From Solirubrobacter sp963736505 (GTDB taxonomy: Bacteria > Actinomycetota > Thermoleophilia > Solirubrobacterales > Solirubrobacteraceae): a stretch of DNA of 64,000 nucleotides. The stretch lies in NCBI GenBank assembly GCA_963736505.1, contig CAVTOZ010000004.1, positions 124,001 through 188,000 on the forward strand. The letters run 5' to 3'. The notes beneath the pieces are model-generated. The model did not search any database, was not told the DNA's origin, and saw only the letters and a list, made by a program, of their open reading frames with translations. A program made the translations under genes and the position numbers. The first letter of the stretch is position 1. Each line of letters starts with the position of its first letter. This document shows positions 1 to 6,490 of this stretch, in pieces.

Positions 1-245
1 TCGCGCACCTCGGCCTCCTTGCGGCCCATGAAGCGCTTGATGGAGAAGACGGTGTTCGTCGGGTTGGTGACCGCCTGGCGCTTGGCGACGGTGCCTACCA
101 GGCGCTCGCCGCTCTGCGTGAAGGCGACCACCGACGGGGTGGTGCGCCCACCCTCTGAATTCTCGATCACCGTCGGCTCGCCGCCCTCAAGGACGGCCAT
201 GCACGAGTTCGTGGTGCCGAGGTCGATGCCGATGGTCTTTGCCAT
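1..245 (-). CDS. dnaK: Molecular chaperone DnaK (Hsp70), N-terminal part, cut by window edge
   Basis: The reverse strand encodes MAKTIGIDLGTTNSCMAVLE followed by the ENSEGGRTTPS and RFMGRK segments, which are the phosphate-1 loop and start of the Hsp70 ATPase domain. About 81 residues are visible; the rest lies beyond position 1. The ATG is at 245-243 with an AGGAG-type ribosome site (252-259) just upstream. The gene starts 23 nt after nth on the same strand, so it may be read through from nth or use a promoter inside nth. Family role: ATP-driven protein folding with DnaJ and GrpE in the cytoplasm. Confidence 0.97.
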   Translation of the reverse strand, partial: MAKTIGIDLGTTNSCMAVLEGGEPTVIENSEGGRTTPSVVAFTQSGERLVGTVAKRQAVTNPTNTVFSIKRFMGRKEAEVR

Positions 246-268
246 GTGCTGGACTCCTCTACAAGATC

Positions 269-934
269 TCAGTCTGCTTGGCGCAGATTGTAGCCGAAGG
301 GGCACATGCGCAGGAGGTCGCATTCCTCGCAGTTCGGACGGCGCGCGTGGCAGGTCCGGCGGCCGTGGCGGAGCAGGTTCACGTGCAGCTCCAGCTCCTG
401 CCCGCGCGGCGTGATCTCGAGCATCGTGTCGTGCAGCTCCTCGAACGGCGCCTTCTCGCGGAACAGACCGAGGCGCGTGCCGACGCGGCTGACGTGCGTG
501 TCGACCGGGACGTCGCGCTTGCCGAACGCGAACAGCAGCACGCAGGCGGCGGTCTTGCGGCCGACGCCGGGCAGCGCGATCAGGCGGGCACGGCCGGCCT
601 CGACGGACTCGTGCGCGAGCCCGCTCAGGTCGTCGCCGTCGAGCTCGCGCAGGATCTCCTGGATCCGAACGGACTTGACCTTCGAGATGCCGCCGGGGCG
701 GATCGCGGCCTCGACGTCGGCGTTGGGCGCGTCGCGCACGGCCTCCCAGCTGTCGAAGCGGTCGCGCAGGCGCAGGAACGCGACGTCGCGGTTGCGGTCG
801 TTGGTCGACTGCGACAGGACGGTGAGGATCAGCTCGTCGAGGCCCTGGCCGTGCGGCGGCGCGATCGGGCGCCCGTAGATCTCGCGCAGCCGGTCCCGGA
901 TTCTGCGCACGCGTGCGCGCGTCGGGTCTGCCAT
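269..934 (-). CDS. nth: Endonuclease III (HhH-GPD DNA glycosylase/AP lyase)
   Basis: The 221-residue protein matches endonuclease III over its full usual length. The helix-hairpin-helix LPGVGRKTA carries the catalytic lysine, VDTHVSRV carries the catalytic aspartate, and the C-terminal cysteines are spaced C-x6-C-x2-C-x5-C (CHARRPNCEECDLLRMC) for the 4Fe-4S cluster. Family role: base excision repair of oxidised pyrimidines with AP-lyase activity. ATG at 934-932. It lies directly upstream of dnaK on the same strand. Confidence 0.95.
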   Translation of the reverse strand: MADPTRARVRRIRDRLREIYGRPIAPPHGQGLDELILTVLSQSTNDRNRDVAFLRLRDRFDSWEAVRDAPNADVEAAIRPGGISKVKSVRIQEILRELDGDDLSGLAHESVEAGRARLIALPGVGRKTAACVLLFAFGKRDVPVDTHVSRVGTRLGLFREKAPFEELHDTMLEITPRGQELELHVNLLRHGRRTCHARRPNCEECDLLRMCPFGYNLRQAD

Positions 935-955
935 GGCGTGCGGACCGTACTCATT

Positions 956-1180
956 CGCCGAACGGGGGAGCGCCCCTACCCCGATACGGGGAAAAAAGGC
1001 AGTTCGGCGTCAGATTCATTACCGCTCCGGCCGGTTTTAGGCTGAACGGTGACGAACGGGGCAATAGGGTCGCGCCCCGCGAAGGAACGCACCGCCGTCG
1101 CAAGCATCGGACGGCGCGATTGGTCAGAGAGAAATTCCCGGACGCCATGGTCAGGCGCCCGGTCCCCAGGGAGTGTCCCC
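956..1180 (+). promoter_or_regulatory. Long structured 5' leader upstream of the CAP-domain gene (riboswitch candidate)
   Basis: Between the nth start and the CAP gene lie about 246 nt without a credible ORF. The sequence opens with a compact foldable unit: CGCCGAAC (956-963) pairs perfectly with GTTCGGCG (1002-1009), and it encloses two hairpins, GGGG/CCCC at about 965-976 and CCCCG/CGGGG at about 979-991, followed by an A6 run. A second GC-rich segment continues to the ribosome site at 1168-1173. Most genes here have leaders of 0-15 nt, so this one stands out. Its identity is not established. Confidence 0.45.
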
Positions 1181-1639
1181 ATGCGTTCCGTACGCACGTT
1201 GCTGCGCGGTCTGGTCGCCGCGTTGCTCGTTGTCATCGTCGTCGTGCCCTGCTCCGCGTCCGCCTCGGCCCGCCAGGACCGGACGGAGGCGGCGATCCTG
1301 CGCGCCGTGAACAAGGTCCGCGCCCAGTACCGCCTGCCGCACCTGCGCACCAGCGGCGCGCTCGCGCGCGCGGCGGACGCGCACTCCGCGGCGATGCTGC
1401 GCAGCGGCACGTTCTCGCACGGGTCGGTGCACGCCCGCCTGCGGCGCTACACGCACTCGCGCTCGGTCGGCGAGACGCTCGCGTGGTACTCGAGCTGCAA
1501 CAGCACCGCGATCGTGAACATGTGGCTCAACTCGGCCGCGCACCGCAGGATCCTGCTGTCGAGCAAGTTCAGCCATGTCGGCGTCGGGCGCCGGTCGGCG
1601 CCGTCGAAGTGCATGGTCACGGCGGATTTCGCGGGGTGA
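1181..1639 (+). CDS. Secreted CAP-superfamily (SCP/PR-1-like) protein
   Basis: 152 residues. A positively charged start (MRSVRTLLRG), a hydrophobic stretch and SASA form a signal peptide to about residue 30. The mature part is a small bacterial CAP domain: VNKVRAQYRLPHLRTSGAL, then AHSAAMLRSGTFSHGS with the conserved His, VGETLAW with the conserved Glu, and AHRRILLSSKFSHVGVG near the end. The ATG at 1181 has AGGGA upstream; an in-frame start at 1049 would put 44 unlikely residues before the signal peptide. Bacterial CAP proteins are extracellular and mostly of unknown activity. A hairpin follows the stop. Confidence 0.88.
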   Translation: MRSVRTLLRGLVAALLVVIVVVPCSASASARQDRTEAAILRAVNKVRAQYRLPHLRTSGALARAADAHSAAMLRSGTFSHGSVHARLRRYTHSRSVGETLAWYSSCNSTAIVNMWLNSAAHRRILLSSKFSHVGVGRRSAPSKCMVTADFAG

Positions 1640-1647
1640 CGTCGCGG

Positions 1648-1669
1648 GATCGAGGGTTCGCCCTCGATC
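1648..1669 (+). terminator. Hairpin with TTCG loop after the CAP gene
   Basis: GATCGAGGG (1648-1656) and CCCTCGATC (1661-1669) pair perfectly around a TTCG loop, 9 nt after the CAP stop codon. There is no T-run, so terminator function is inferred from position and stability. Confidence 0.55.
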
Positions 1670-1715
1670 GCCTGCGGCCGGAGGCGAAAGCGGCGCGCTA
1701 GGGTCCAACGCGCCA

Positions 1716-3303
1716 ATGCGGCGAGCGTTCGAGCATCCTCTGGCGCCGGCGCTGGGATGCGCGGTGCTTGGCATCGTCTACCTGATCGCGCGGCCTGCGA
1801 CGGCCGACATGGCCGCGCACGCGTACCGCGCCTGGCTGTTCCAGCAGGAAGGGCTGACGGTCTGGAACGCGCAGTGGTACGGCGGGCACCACGTGCTCGG
1901 CTACTCGCTGCTGTTCGCGCCGCTCGCCGCCCACGCCGGGCCGGCGCTCGTCGGCGTGGCGTCGGCCGTGCTCGCGGTCGCCGCGTTCGGCCCGCTCGCG
2001 CGCGCGGCCGCGCCGACGACCACCGCCGCGGCGCTGGCCTCGTGGCTGTTCGCCGCGGGCGTGATGTCGAACGTCGCGATCGGGCGGATGCCGTTCCTGC
2101 TCGGCGTCGCGCTCGCGATCGGCGCCTGGTGGTGCGAGTCGCGCGGGCCGGGAGTGCAGTGGCGCGTGGCGTCGGTCCTGCTCGCGCTCGGCGCGATGTG
2201 GGCGAGCCCGGTCGCCGGCGCGTTCCTGCTGCTCGGCGCGGCCGCGACGCTGCTGGCCGGCGGGCGCGCCGCGCTCGGCACCGCGGCGCGGCTCGCGATC
2301 CCGGCGCTGGCCGGCGGCTTCGTGCTGTGGCTGCTGTTCCCCGAGGGCGGCACCGACCGCTTCACCGCGCTGACGTTCTGGCCGATGCTCGCGCTCTCGG
2401 CGGGCGCCGTCGCCCTGCTGACGCCGCGGCGGCGGATCATCTACGCCGCCGGGCTGCTGTACCTGCTCGTGCTCGTGGGCGCGTTCGTCGTGCCGTCGCC
2501 GTTCGGGCAGAACGCCCTGCGGCTCGGCGTGCTCGCCGGGCCGTCCGCGCTCGCGCTGGCGGGGCGCCGGCGCGTGCCGTTCGCCGCGCTGGCGGTCGTC
2601 GGCGTCGGGTCTGCTCTACCTGCAGTGGCTGCCCGCGGTGCGCGCCGTCGCCGAGGCGCACGGCGACCCGAGCACGCGGCCGGCGTTCCAGGCCGAGGCG
2701 CGCCGCTTCCTGGAGAAGGTCGCGCAGCCGGGCGAGCGCGTGGAGGTCCCGCTCACGCGCAACCACTGGGAGGCCGCCGACATCGCCAAGGTCGTGCCGC
2801 TCGCGCGCGGCTGGGAGCGCCAGCTCGACCAGAAGTCGAACCCGATCTTCTACGACAAGAGCAAGCTGACGGCCGCGAGCTACCACGCGTGGCTGCGCGA
2901 GAACGCCGTCCGCTGGGTCGCGCTGCCGAACGCGCCGCTGGACTACTCCGCGCAGCAGGAGGCGGCGCTGCTGGATCGCGGCGCCAAGTACCTCAAGCCG
3001 GTCTACGACTCGCCGCGCTGGCGCATCTGGGAGATCCGCGGCACCGACCCGCCGGCGTCCGGCGGCGCGAAGATGGTCGCCGCCGGCCCGAGCTGGTTCG
3101 AGGTCGACGCGCGCCACCCCACGGTGGTGCGCCAGCGCTACACGCGCTACTGGTCGACGCAGGGCGCGTGCGTGCGGCGCGCGCCGGGCGGCTGGACCGA
3201 GGTCGACCCCGGCGCGAGCGGCGTCGTGCTCGTCCAGGCGCGCTTCGGGATCGAGCACAGCACCAGCGCCGGCTGCAAGCCGACCCTGCAAGCCGGGGGA
3301 TAG
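1716..3303 (+). CDS. Polytopic membrane protein, glycosyltransferase-C-like, frameshifted
   Basis: Reading from ATG 1716 gives about 300 residues of hydrophobic segments with an early TADMAAHAYRAWLFQQ and NAQWYGGHHVLGYSLLF pattern, seen in large GT-C-like membrane proteins. The frame is lost at a GGG run (2607-2609). Removing one G restores VGVGLLYLQWLPAVRAVAEA and joins the downstream frame, which ends at 3303 as a soluble domain of about 220 residues (FYDKSKLTAASYHAWL, VRWVALPN, PRWRIWEIRGT). The intact product would be about 528 residues. The function is not known; the neighbouring inositol-lipid genes make an envelope glycolipid role conceivable. The single extra base may be an assembly error. 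Confidence 0.7.
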
Positions 3304-3332
3304 CCGCACTGGAGGTGTTACCGGCCGGTGTC

Positions 3333-3338
3333 TAGCAT
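3333..3338 (+). promoter_or_regulatory. -10-like element TAGCAT of the PAP2 gene
   Basis: TAGCAT fits the actinobacterial TANNNT pattern and ends 6 nt before ATG 3345, so transcription would start at or within 1-3 nt of the start codon (leaderless). No strong -35 box is seen. Confidence 0.4.
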
Positions 3339-3344
3339 CGGGTG

Positions 3345-4109
3345 ATGGATCGCGTCCGACGCCTGCTTCCCCACGGTCCGCTGGACCTGGTCCGGCAGAT
3401 CGTGCTGTTCTGCGGCGCGTACTGGCTCTACCGGCTCACGCGCGGACTGGTGTACGACCAGACGATCGCGGCGTTCGCGCACGCGCGCGACATCGTGCAC
3501 CTCGAGCGCTCCGTGCACCTGTTCGTCGAGCCGTCGATCCAGAATTGGGCGATCCACACGGACTTCGTCGAGGACGCCGCGAGCTGGATGTACCTGAACT
3601 CGCACTTCGTCGTGACGACGTGCACGCTGGCGTTCATCTACCTGTTCCGCAACGAGCACTTCTACTTCGTGCGCAACATGTTCATGGTCGCCATGGGCCT
3701 CGCGCTGGTCGGCTACGTGATCTATCCCACGGCGCCGCCGCGGATGCTGCCGGAGCTCGGGTTCGTCGACTCGGTGGCCGACTTCACGGGCGTCTCGGAG
3801 TCCTCGGTCGGCGCGCTCTTCAACCCGTTCGCCGCCGTGCCGTCGATGCACGTCTGCTTCGCGTTGATGCTGAGCATCCCGATGATCCGGATGGCGCGCC
3901 ACGGCTGGGCCAAGGCGCTCTGGACGGTCTACGCGCCGGTCGTGACGTTCGTCGTCGTCGCGACCGGCAACCACTGGGTCTTCGACGCCGGCACCGGCGC
4001 GCTGGTCGCCGGTGTCTCGGCGATCGCGGCCCAGACGCTGTTCGCCCGCGCGCGGCCGCAGGCCTGGGCGTGGGAACCGGCGCTCGCGGCGCCGGCGCGC
4101 GCCGGGTAG
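3345..4109 (+). CDS. PAP2/AUR1-type membrane phosphatase
   Basis: 254 residues with about six membrane segments. The PAP2-superfamily core is present: FAAVPSMHVCFALML (motif 2 with the catalytic His) and GNHWVFDAGTGALVAG (motif 3 with His and Asp), and it most resembles the AUR1/inositol-phosphotransferase branch. GTG 3342 and ATG 3345 are adjacent; ATG was chosen. It is followed 15 nt later by the CDP-alcohol phosphotransferase and then by ino1. Family members dephosphorylate lipid phosphates at the outer membrane face or transfer head groups. The context suggests an inositol-phosphate lipid substrate, which is inference. Confidence 0.85.
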   Translation: MDRVRRLLPHGPLDLVRQIVLFCGAYWLYRLTRGLVYDQTIAAFAHARDIVHLERSVHLFVEPSIQNWAIHTDFVEDAASWMYLNSHFVVTTCTLAFIYLFRNEHFYFVRNMFMVAMGLALVGYVIYPTAPPRMLPELGFVDSVADFTGVSESSVGALFNPFAAVPSMHVCFALMLSIPMIRMARHGWAKALWTVYAPVVTFVVVATGNHWVFDAGTGALVAGVSAIAAQTLFARARPQAWAWEPALAAPARAG

Positions 4110-4124
4110 GCTCTCGCCCCGAGC

Positions 4125-4728
4125 ATGAGCCGCCCCTCCGCCGCGCGTGACTACCAAGCGCAGTTCCGCAACCGCCTGATCGACTCGCGCCTGACGCCGA
4201 ACGCGATCTCGCTGACCGGCTTCGCGCTCTGCGTGGTCGCCGCCGGCCTCGTCTACAAGGAGTGGTGGCTCGCCGGAGGCGTGGCGTTCATCGTCGGCTC
4301 GGTCTGCGACACGCTCGACGGGCGCTACTCGCGCATGTCGGGCAAGGGCTCGCCGTTCGGCGCGTTCCTGGACTCGACGCTGGACCGGATCGAGGAGGGC
4401 GTCGTGCTCGCCGCCGTCGGCGTGCACTTCTCGCGTCAGGGCGAACGACCTCGCCGCCGGCGCGGTCGTGATCGCCGTCGTGGCGTCGCTGATGGTCAGC
4501 TACACGCGCGCCCGCGCCGAGGCGCTGGGCGTCGAGTGCAAGGTCGGGATCGCCGACCGCGCGGTGCGGGTTGTCATCCTGTCCGCAGGCTTGGTGTTCG
4601 CGGAGTTCTGGAGCGACGCCATCACGGTGGCGGTCTACGTGCTCGGCGCGATGGCCGTGATCACCGTGCTCCAGCGCATCTTCCACGTGCGCAAAGAGCT
4701 GACCCGCGCTGTAACTGACCCGGCCTAG
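4125..4728 (+). CDS. CDP-alcohol phosphatidyltransferase (PIP synthase/PgsA-like), frameshifted
   Basis: From ATG 4125 the frame encodes the diagnostic CDP-OH-P motif D-x2-DG-x2-SR-x8-G-x3-D-x3-D (CDTLDGRYSR, then FGAFLDSTLDR) and the first membrane segments. It shifts at a GGG run (4439-4441). Removing one G gives SRQANDLAAGAVVIAVVA and continues to 4728 with YTRARAEALGVECKVGIADR. The restored product is about 200 residues, normal for the family. The enzymes join CDP-diacylglycerol to an alcohol; with ino1 next door, inositol-1-phosphate is the likely acceptor, giving phosphatidylinositol phosphate. The frameshift is probably an assembly error in an important gene. Confidence 0.85.
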
Positions 4729-4740
4729 CCGGGTTTGTTG
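4718..4740 (+). terminator. Rho-independent-type terminator before ino1
   Basis: ACCCGGC (4718-4724), loop CTA, GCCGGGT (4728-4734), then TTGTTG. The stem overlaps the stop codon of the phosphotransferase, so it would separate that gene from ino1. Confidence 0.65.
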
Positions 4741-4771
4741 GGCGGAGTTCCTATTTCGGAGGCATGGTTTC

Positions 4772-5983
4772 TTGACGACGCACATCGGTAATGAGCTGTC
4801 CGCAAACGGCGGCGGCCGCTACCAGAACGACAAGGTCCGCGTAGCGATCATCGGCGTGGGCAACTGCGCGAACGCCTTCGTGCAGGGCGTCCACTTCTAC
4901 CGCGACGCCGACGGTTCCGAGCGCGTCCCGGGGCTCATGCACGTCGATCTCGGCGGGTACCACATCCGCGACATCGAGTTCTCGGCGGCCTTCGACATCG
5001 ACGCGGACAAGGTCGGCAAGGACCTCTCCGAGGCGATCTGGTCGGGCCAGAACAACACGATCAAGTTCGTCAAGGAGGACGTGCCGCACCTGGGCATCCC
5101 GGTGCAGCGCGGCATGACGCACGACGGCCTCGGCAAGTACCTGTCGGAGAAGATCACCAAGGCGCCGGGCTCGACGGTCGACATCGTCCAGGTCCTCCAG
5201 GACACCAAGACCGACGTCGTCGTCTCCTACCTGCCGGTCGGCTCCGAGCAGGCGACCAAGTGGTACGTCGAGCAGATCCTCGAGGCCGGCTGCGCCTTCG
5301 TGAACTGCATCCCGGTCTTCATCGCCCGCGAGACGTACTGGGACAACCGCTTCAAGAAGGCCGGCCTGCCGATCGTCGGCGACGACATCAAGTCGCAGGT
5401 CGGCGCGACGATCGTCCACCGCTCGCTCGCGCGCCTGTTCGGCGACCGCGGCGTCAAGCTCGCGCGCACCTCGCAGCTGAACGTCGGCGGCAACATGGAC
5501 TTCTACAACATGCTCGAGCGCGAGCGCCTGGAGTCCAAGAAGATCTCCAAGACCAACGCGGTCACCTCGATCGTCGAGGACGAGATGAAGGCGACCGACG
5601 TCCACGTCGGCCCGTCGGACTACGTGCCGTGGCTGACCGACCGCAAGTGGGCCCACATCCGCCTCGAGGGCGAGGCGTTCGGCGGCGTGCCGCTGACCGC
5701 CGAGCTCAAGCTCGAGGTCTGGGACTCCCCGAACTCGGCCGGCATCGTGATCGACGCCGTGCGCTGCTGCAAGCTCGCGCTCAACCACGGCATCGGCGGC
5801 CAGCTGGACGGCCCGAGCTCGTACCTCATGAAGTCTCCGCAGAACCAGCGCCCGGACGACCAGGCGCGCGAGGACACCGAGACGTTCATCGCCACCCACG
5901 CCCGCACCGAGAAGGCCGGCCGCGCCGCGCGGAAGGGCGCCGGCAAGGACACGGTCGAGACCGCGGAGAAGGTCAGCAAGTAG
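4772..5983 (+). CDS. ino1: Inositol-3-phosphate synthase
   Basis: 403 residues of the actinobacterial-type myo-inositol-1-phosphate synthase: NAD-binding VAIIGVGNCANAFVQGV near residue 25, then NNTIKFV, VVSYLPVGSEQATKWY, FVNCIPVFIA, GDDIKSQVGATI, LNVGGNMDFYNM and LEVWDSPNSAGIVIDA. It converts glucose-6-phosphate to inositol-3-phosphate. The start is the TTG at 4772, 9 nt after CGGAGG (4757-4762); the nearer ATG at 4764 runs into a stop within three codons. It supplies the head group for the adjacent CDP-alcohol phosphotransferase. The C-terminal 40 residues are a Lys/Ala-rich charged tail. Confidence 0.95.
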   Translation: MTTHIGNELSANGGGRYQNDKVRVAIIGVGNCANAFVQGVHFYRDADGSERVPGLMHVDLGGYHIRDIEFSAAFDIDADKVGKDLSEAIWSGQNNTIKFVKEDVPHLGIPVQRGMTHDGLGKYLSEKITKAPGSTVDIVQVLQDTKTDVVVSYLPVGSEQATKWYVEQILEAGCAFVNCIPVFIARETYWDNRFKKAGLPIVGDDIKSQVGATIVHRSLARLFGDRGVKLARTSQLNVGGNMDFYNMLERERLESKKISKTNAVTSIVEDEMKATDVHVGPSDYVPWLTDRKWAHIRLEGEAFGGVPLTAELKLEVWDSPNSAGIVIDAVRCCKLALNHGIGGQLDGPSSYLMKSPQNQRPDDQAREDTETFIATHARTEKAGRAARKGAGKDTVETAEKVSK

Positions 5984-5986
5984 CAG

Positions 5987-6247
5987 CTATGCAGTGATGG
6001 TGAGCGCGAGTGACTCGCGCTCACCGTCGCCGTCCACCCCATCGTCGTCCGCGAACGACAGGAGGTATTCCTGTAGCGCGTCGACGACCATCTCCTTCGC
6101 CTCCGCGCGGGTCGGCGCGGCGGTGATGACGTCGGGCAGCTCGACGATCTGAGCCTGAGTCCAGCCCTCTTCGACGGGCGTGTAGAGGATCGACAGGTTC
6201 AGGGTGGGCACGGGGCGAGTATGGCGGGTCATGCCCTCGTCGTCCAC
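5987..6247 (-). CDS. hicB: HicB-family antitoxin
   Basis: Up to 86 residues; ATG 6232 (MTRHTRPVPTLNLS) is an equally good start 5 codons in. YTPVEEGWTQAQIVELPDV, followed by APTRAEAKEMVVDALQEYL, is the HicB partial RNase-H-like fold. No C-terminal DNA-binding domain is evident; the end is an acidic DDDGVDGDGERE tail. HicB neutralises the HicA mRNA interferase. It is divergent from hicA with 29 nt between the starts, whereas hicAB is usually a co-directional operon. It converges with ino1 three bases away. Confidence 0.82.
   Translation of the reverse strand: MDDEGMTRHTRPVPTLNLSILYTPVEEGWTQAQIVELPDVITAAPTRAEAKEMVVDALQEYLLSFADDDGVDGDGERESLALTITA
5999..6025. terminator. Perfect 12-bp hairpin at the ino1/hicB convergence
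   Basis: GGTGAGCGCGAG (5999-6010), TGA, CTCGCGCTCACC (6014-6025). It lies 16 nt beyond the ino1 stop and inside the last codons of hicB, so it could end transcription from both sides. No T-run. Confidence 0.6.
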
Positions 6248-6276
6248 ATGACGACAGATTCGCCCCCTCGCCGCCT

Positions 6277-6465
6277 GTGATCGGCCGGCGAGACTTCATC
6301 CGCCACTTGGAGTCGCACGGCTGCTTTCTCCTGCGGCAAGGCGGAAATCACGAGATCTGGTGCAACCCGCTCGGCCGACGGCGTGCGCCCGTTCCCAGAC
6401 ATCGCGACATCCCCATCTGGACGGCGTACTCCATCTGCCGTCGCCTGCACCTCCCCAGGCCGTGA
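6277..6465 (+). CDS. hicA: HicA-family toxin
   Basis: 62 residues from GTG 6277. RRDFIRHLESHGCFLLRQ then GGNHEIWCNP with the catalytic His, then VPRHRDIPIWTAYSICRRL, is the small double-stranded-RNA-binding fold of HicA mRNA interferases. The ATG at 6248 is not usable because its frame stops at 6280. It is divergent from the hicB-like gene, so the usual transcript-level coupling of toxin and antitoxin is absent and the 29-nt gap must hold both promoters or ribosome sites. Confidence 0.82.
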   Translation: MIGRRDFIRHLESHGCFLLRQGGNHEIWCNPLGRRRAPVPRHRDIPIWTAYSICRRLHLPRP

Positions 6466-6490
6466 CGCCCCCTCGTTATGCTGCGCCACG

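Noticed and set aside
956..1180. Definite c-di-AMP riboswitch call
   Set aside because: Only fragments resemble the ydaO consensus and the core could not be aligned by eye, so it is reported only as a structured leader.
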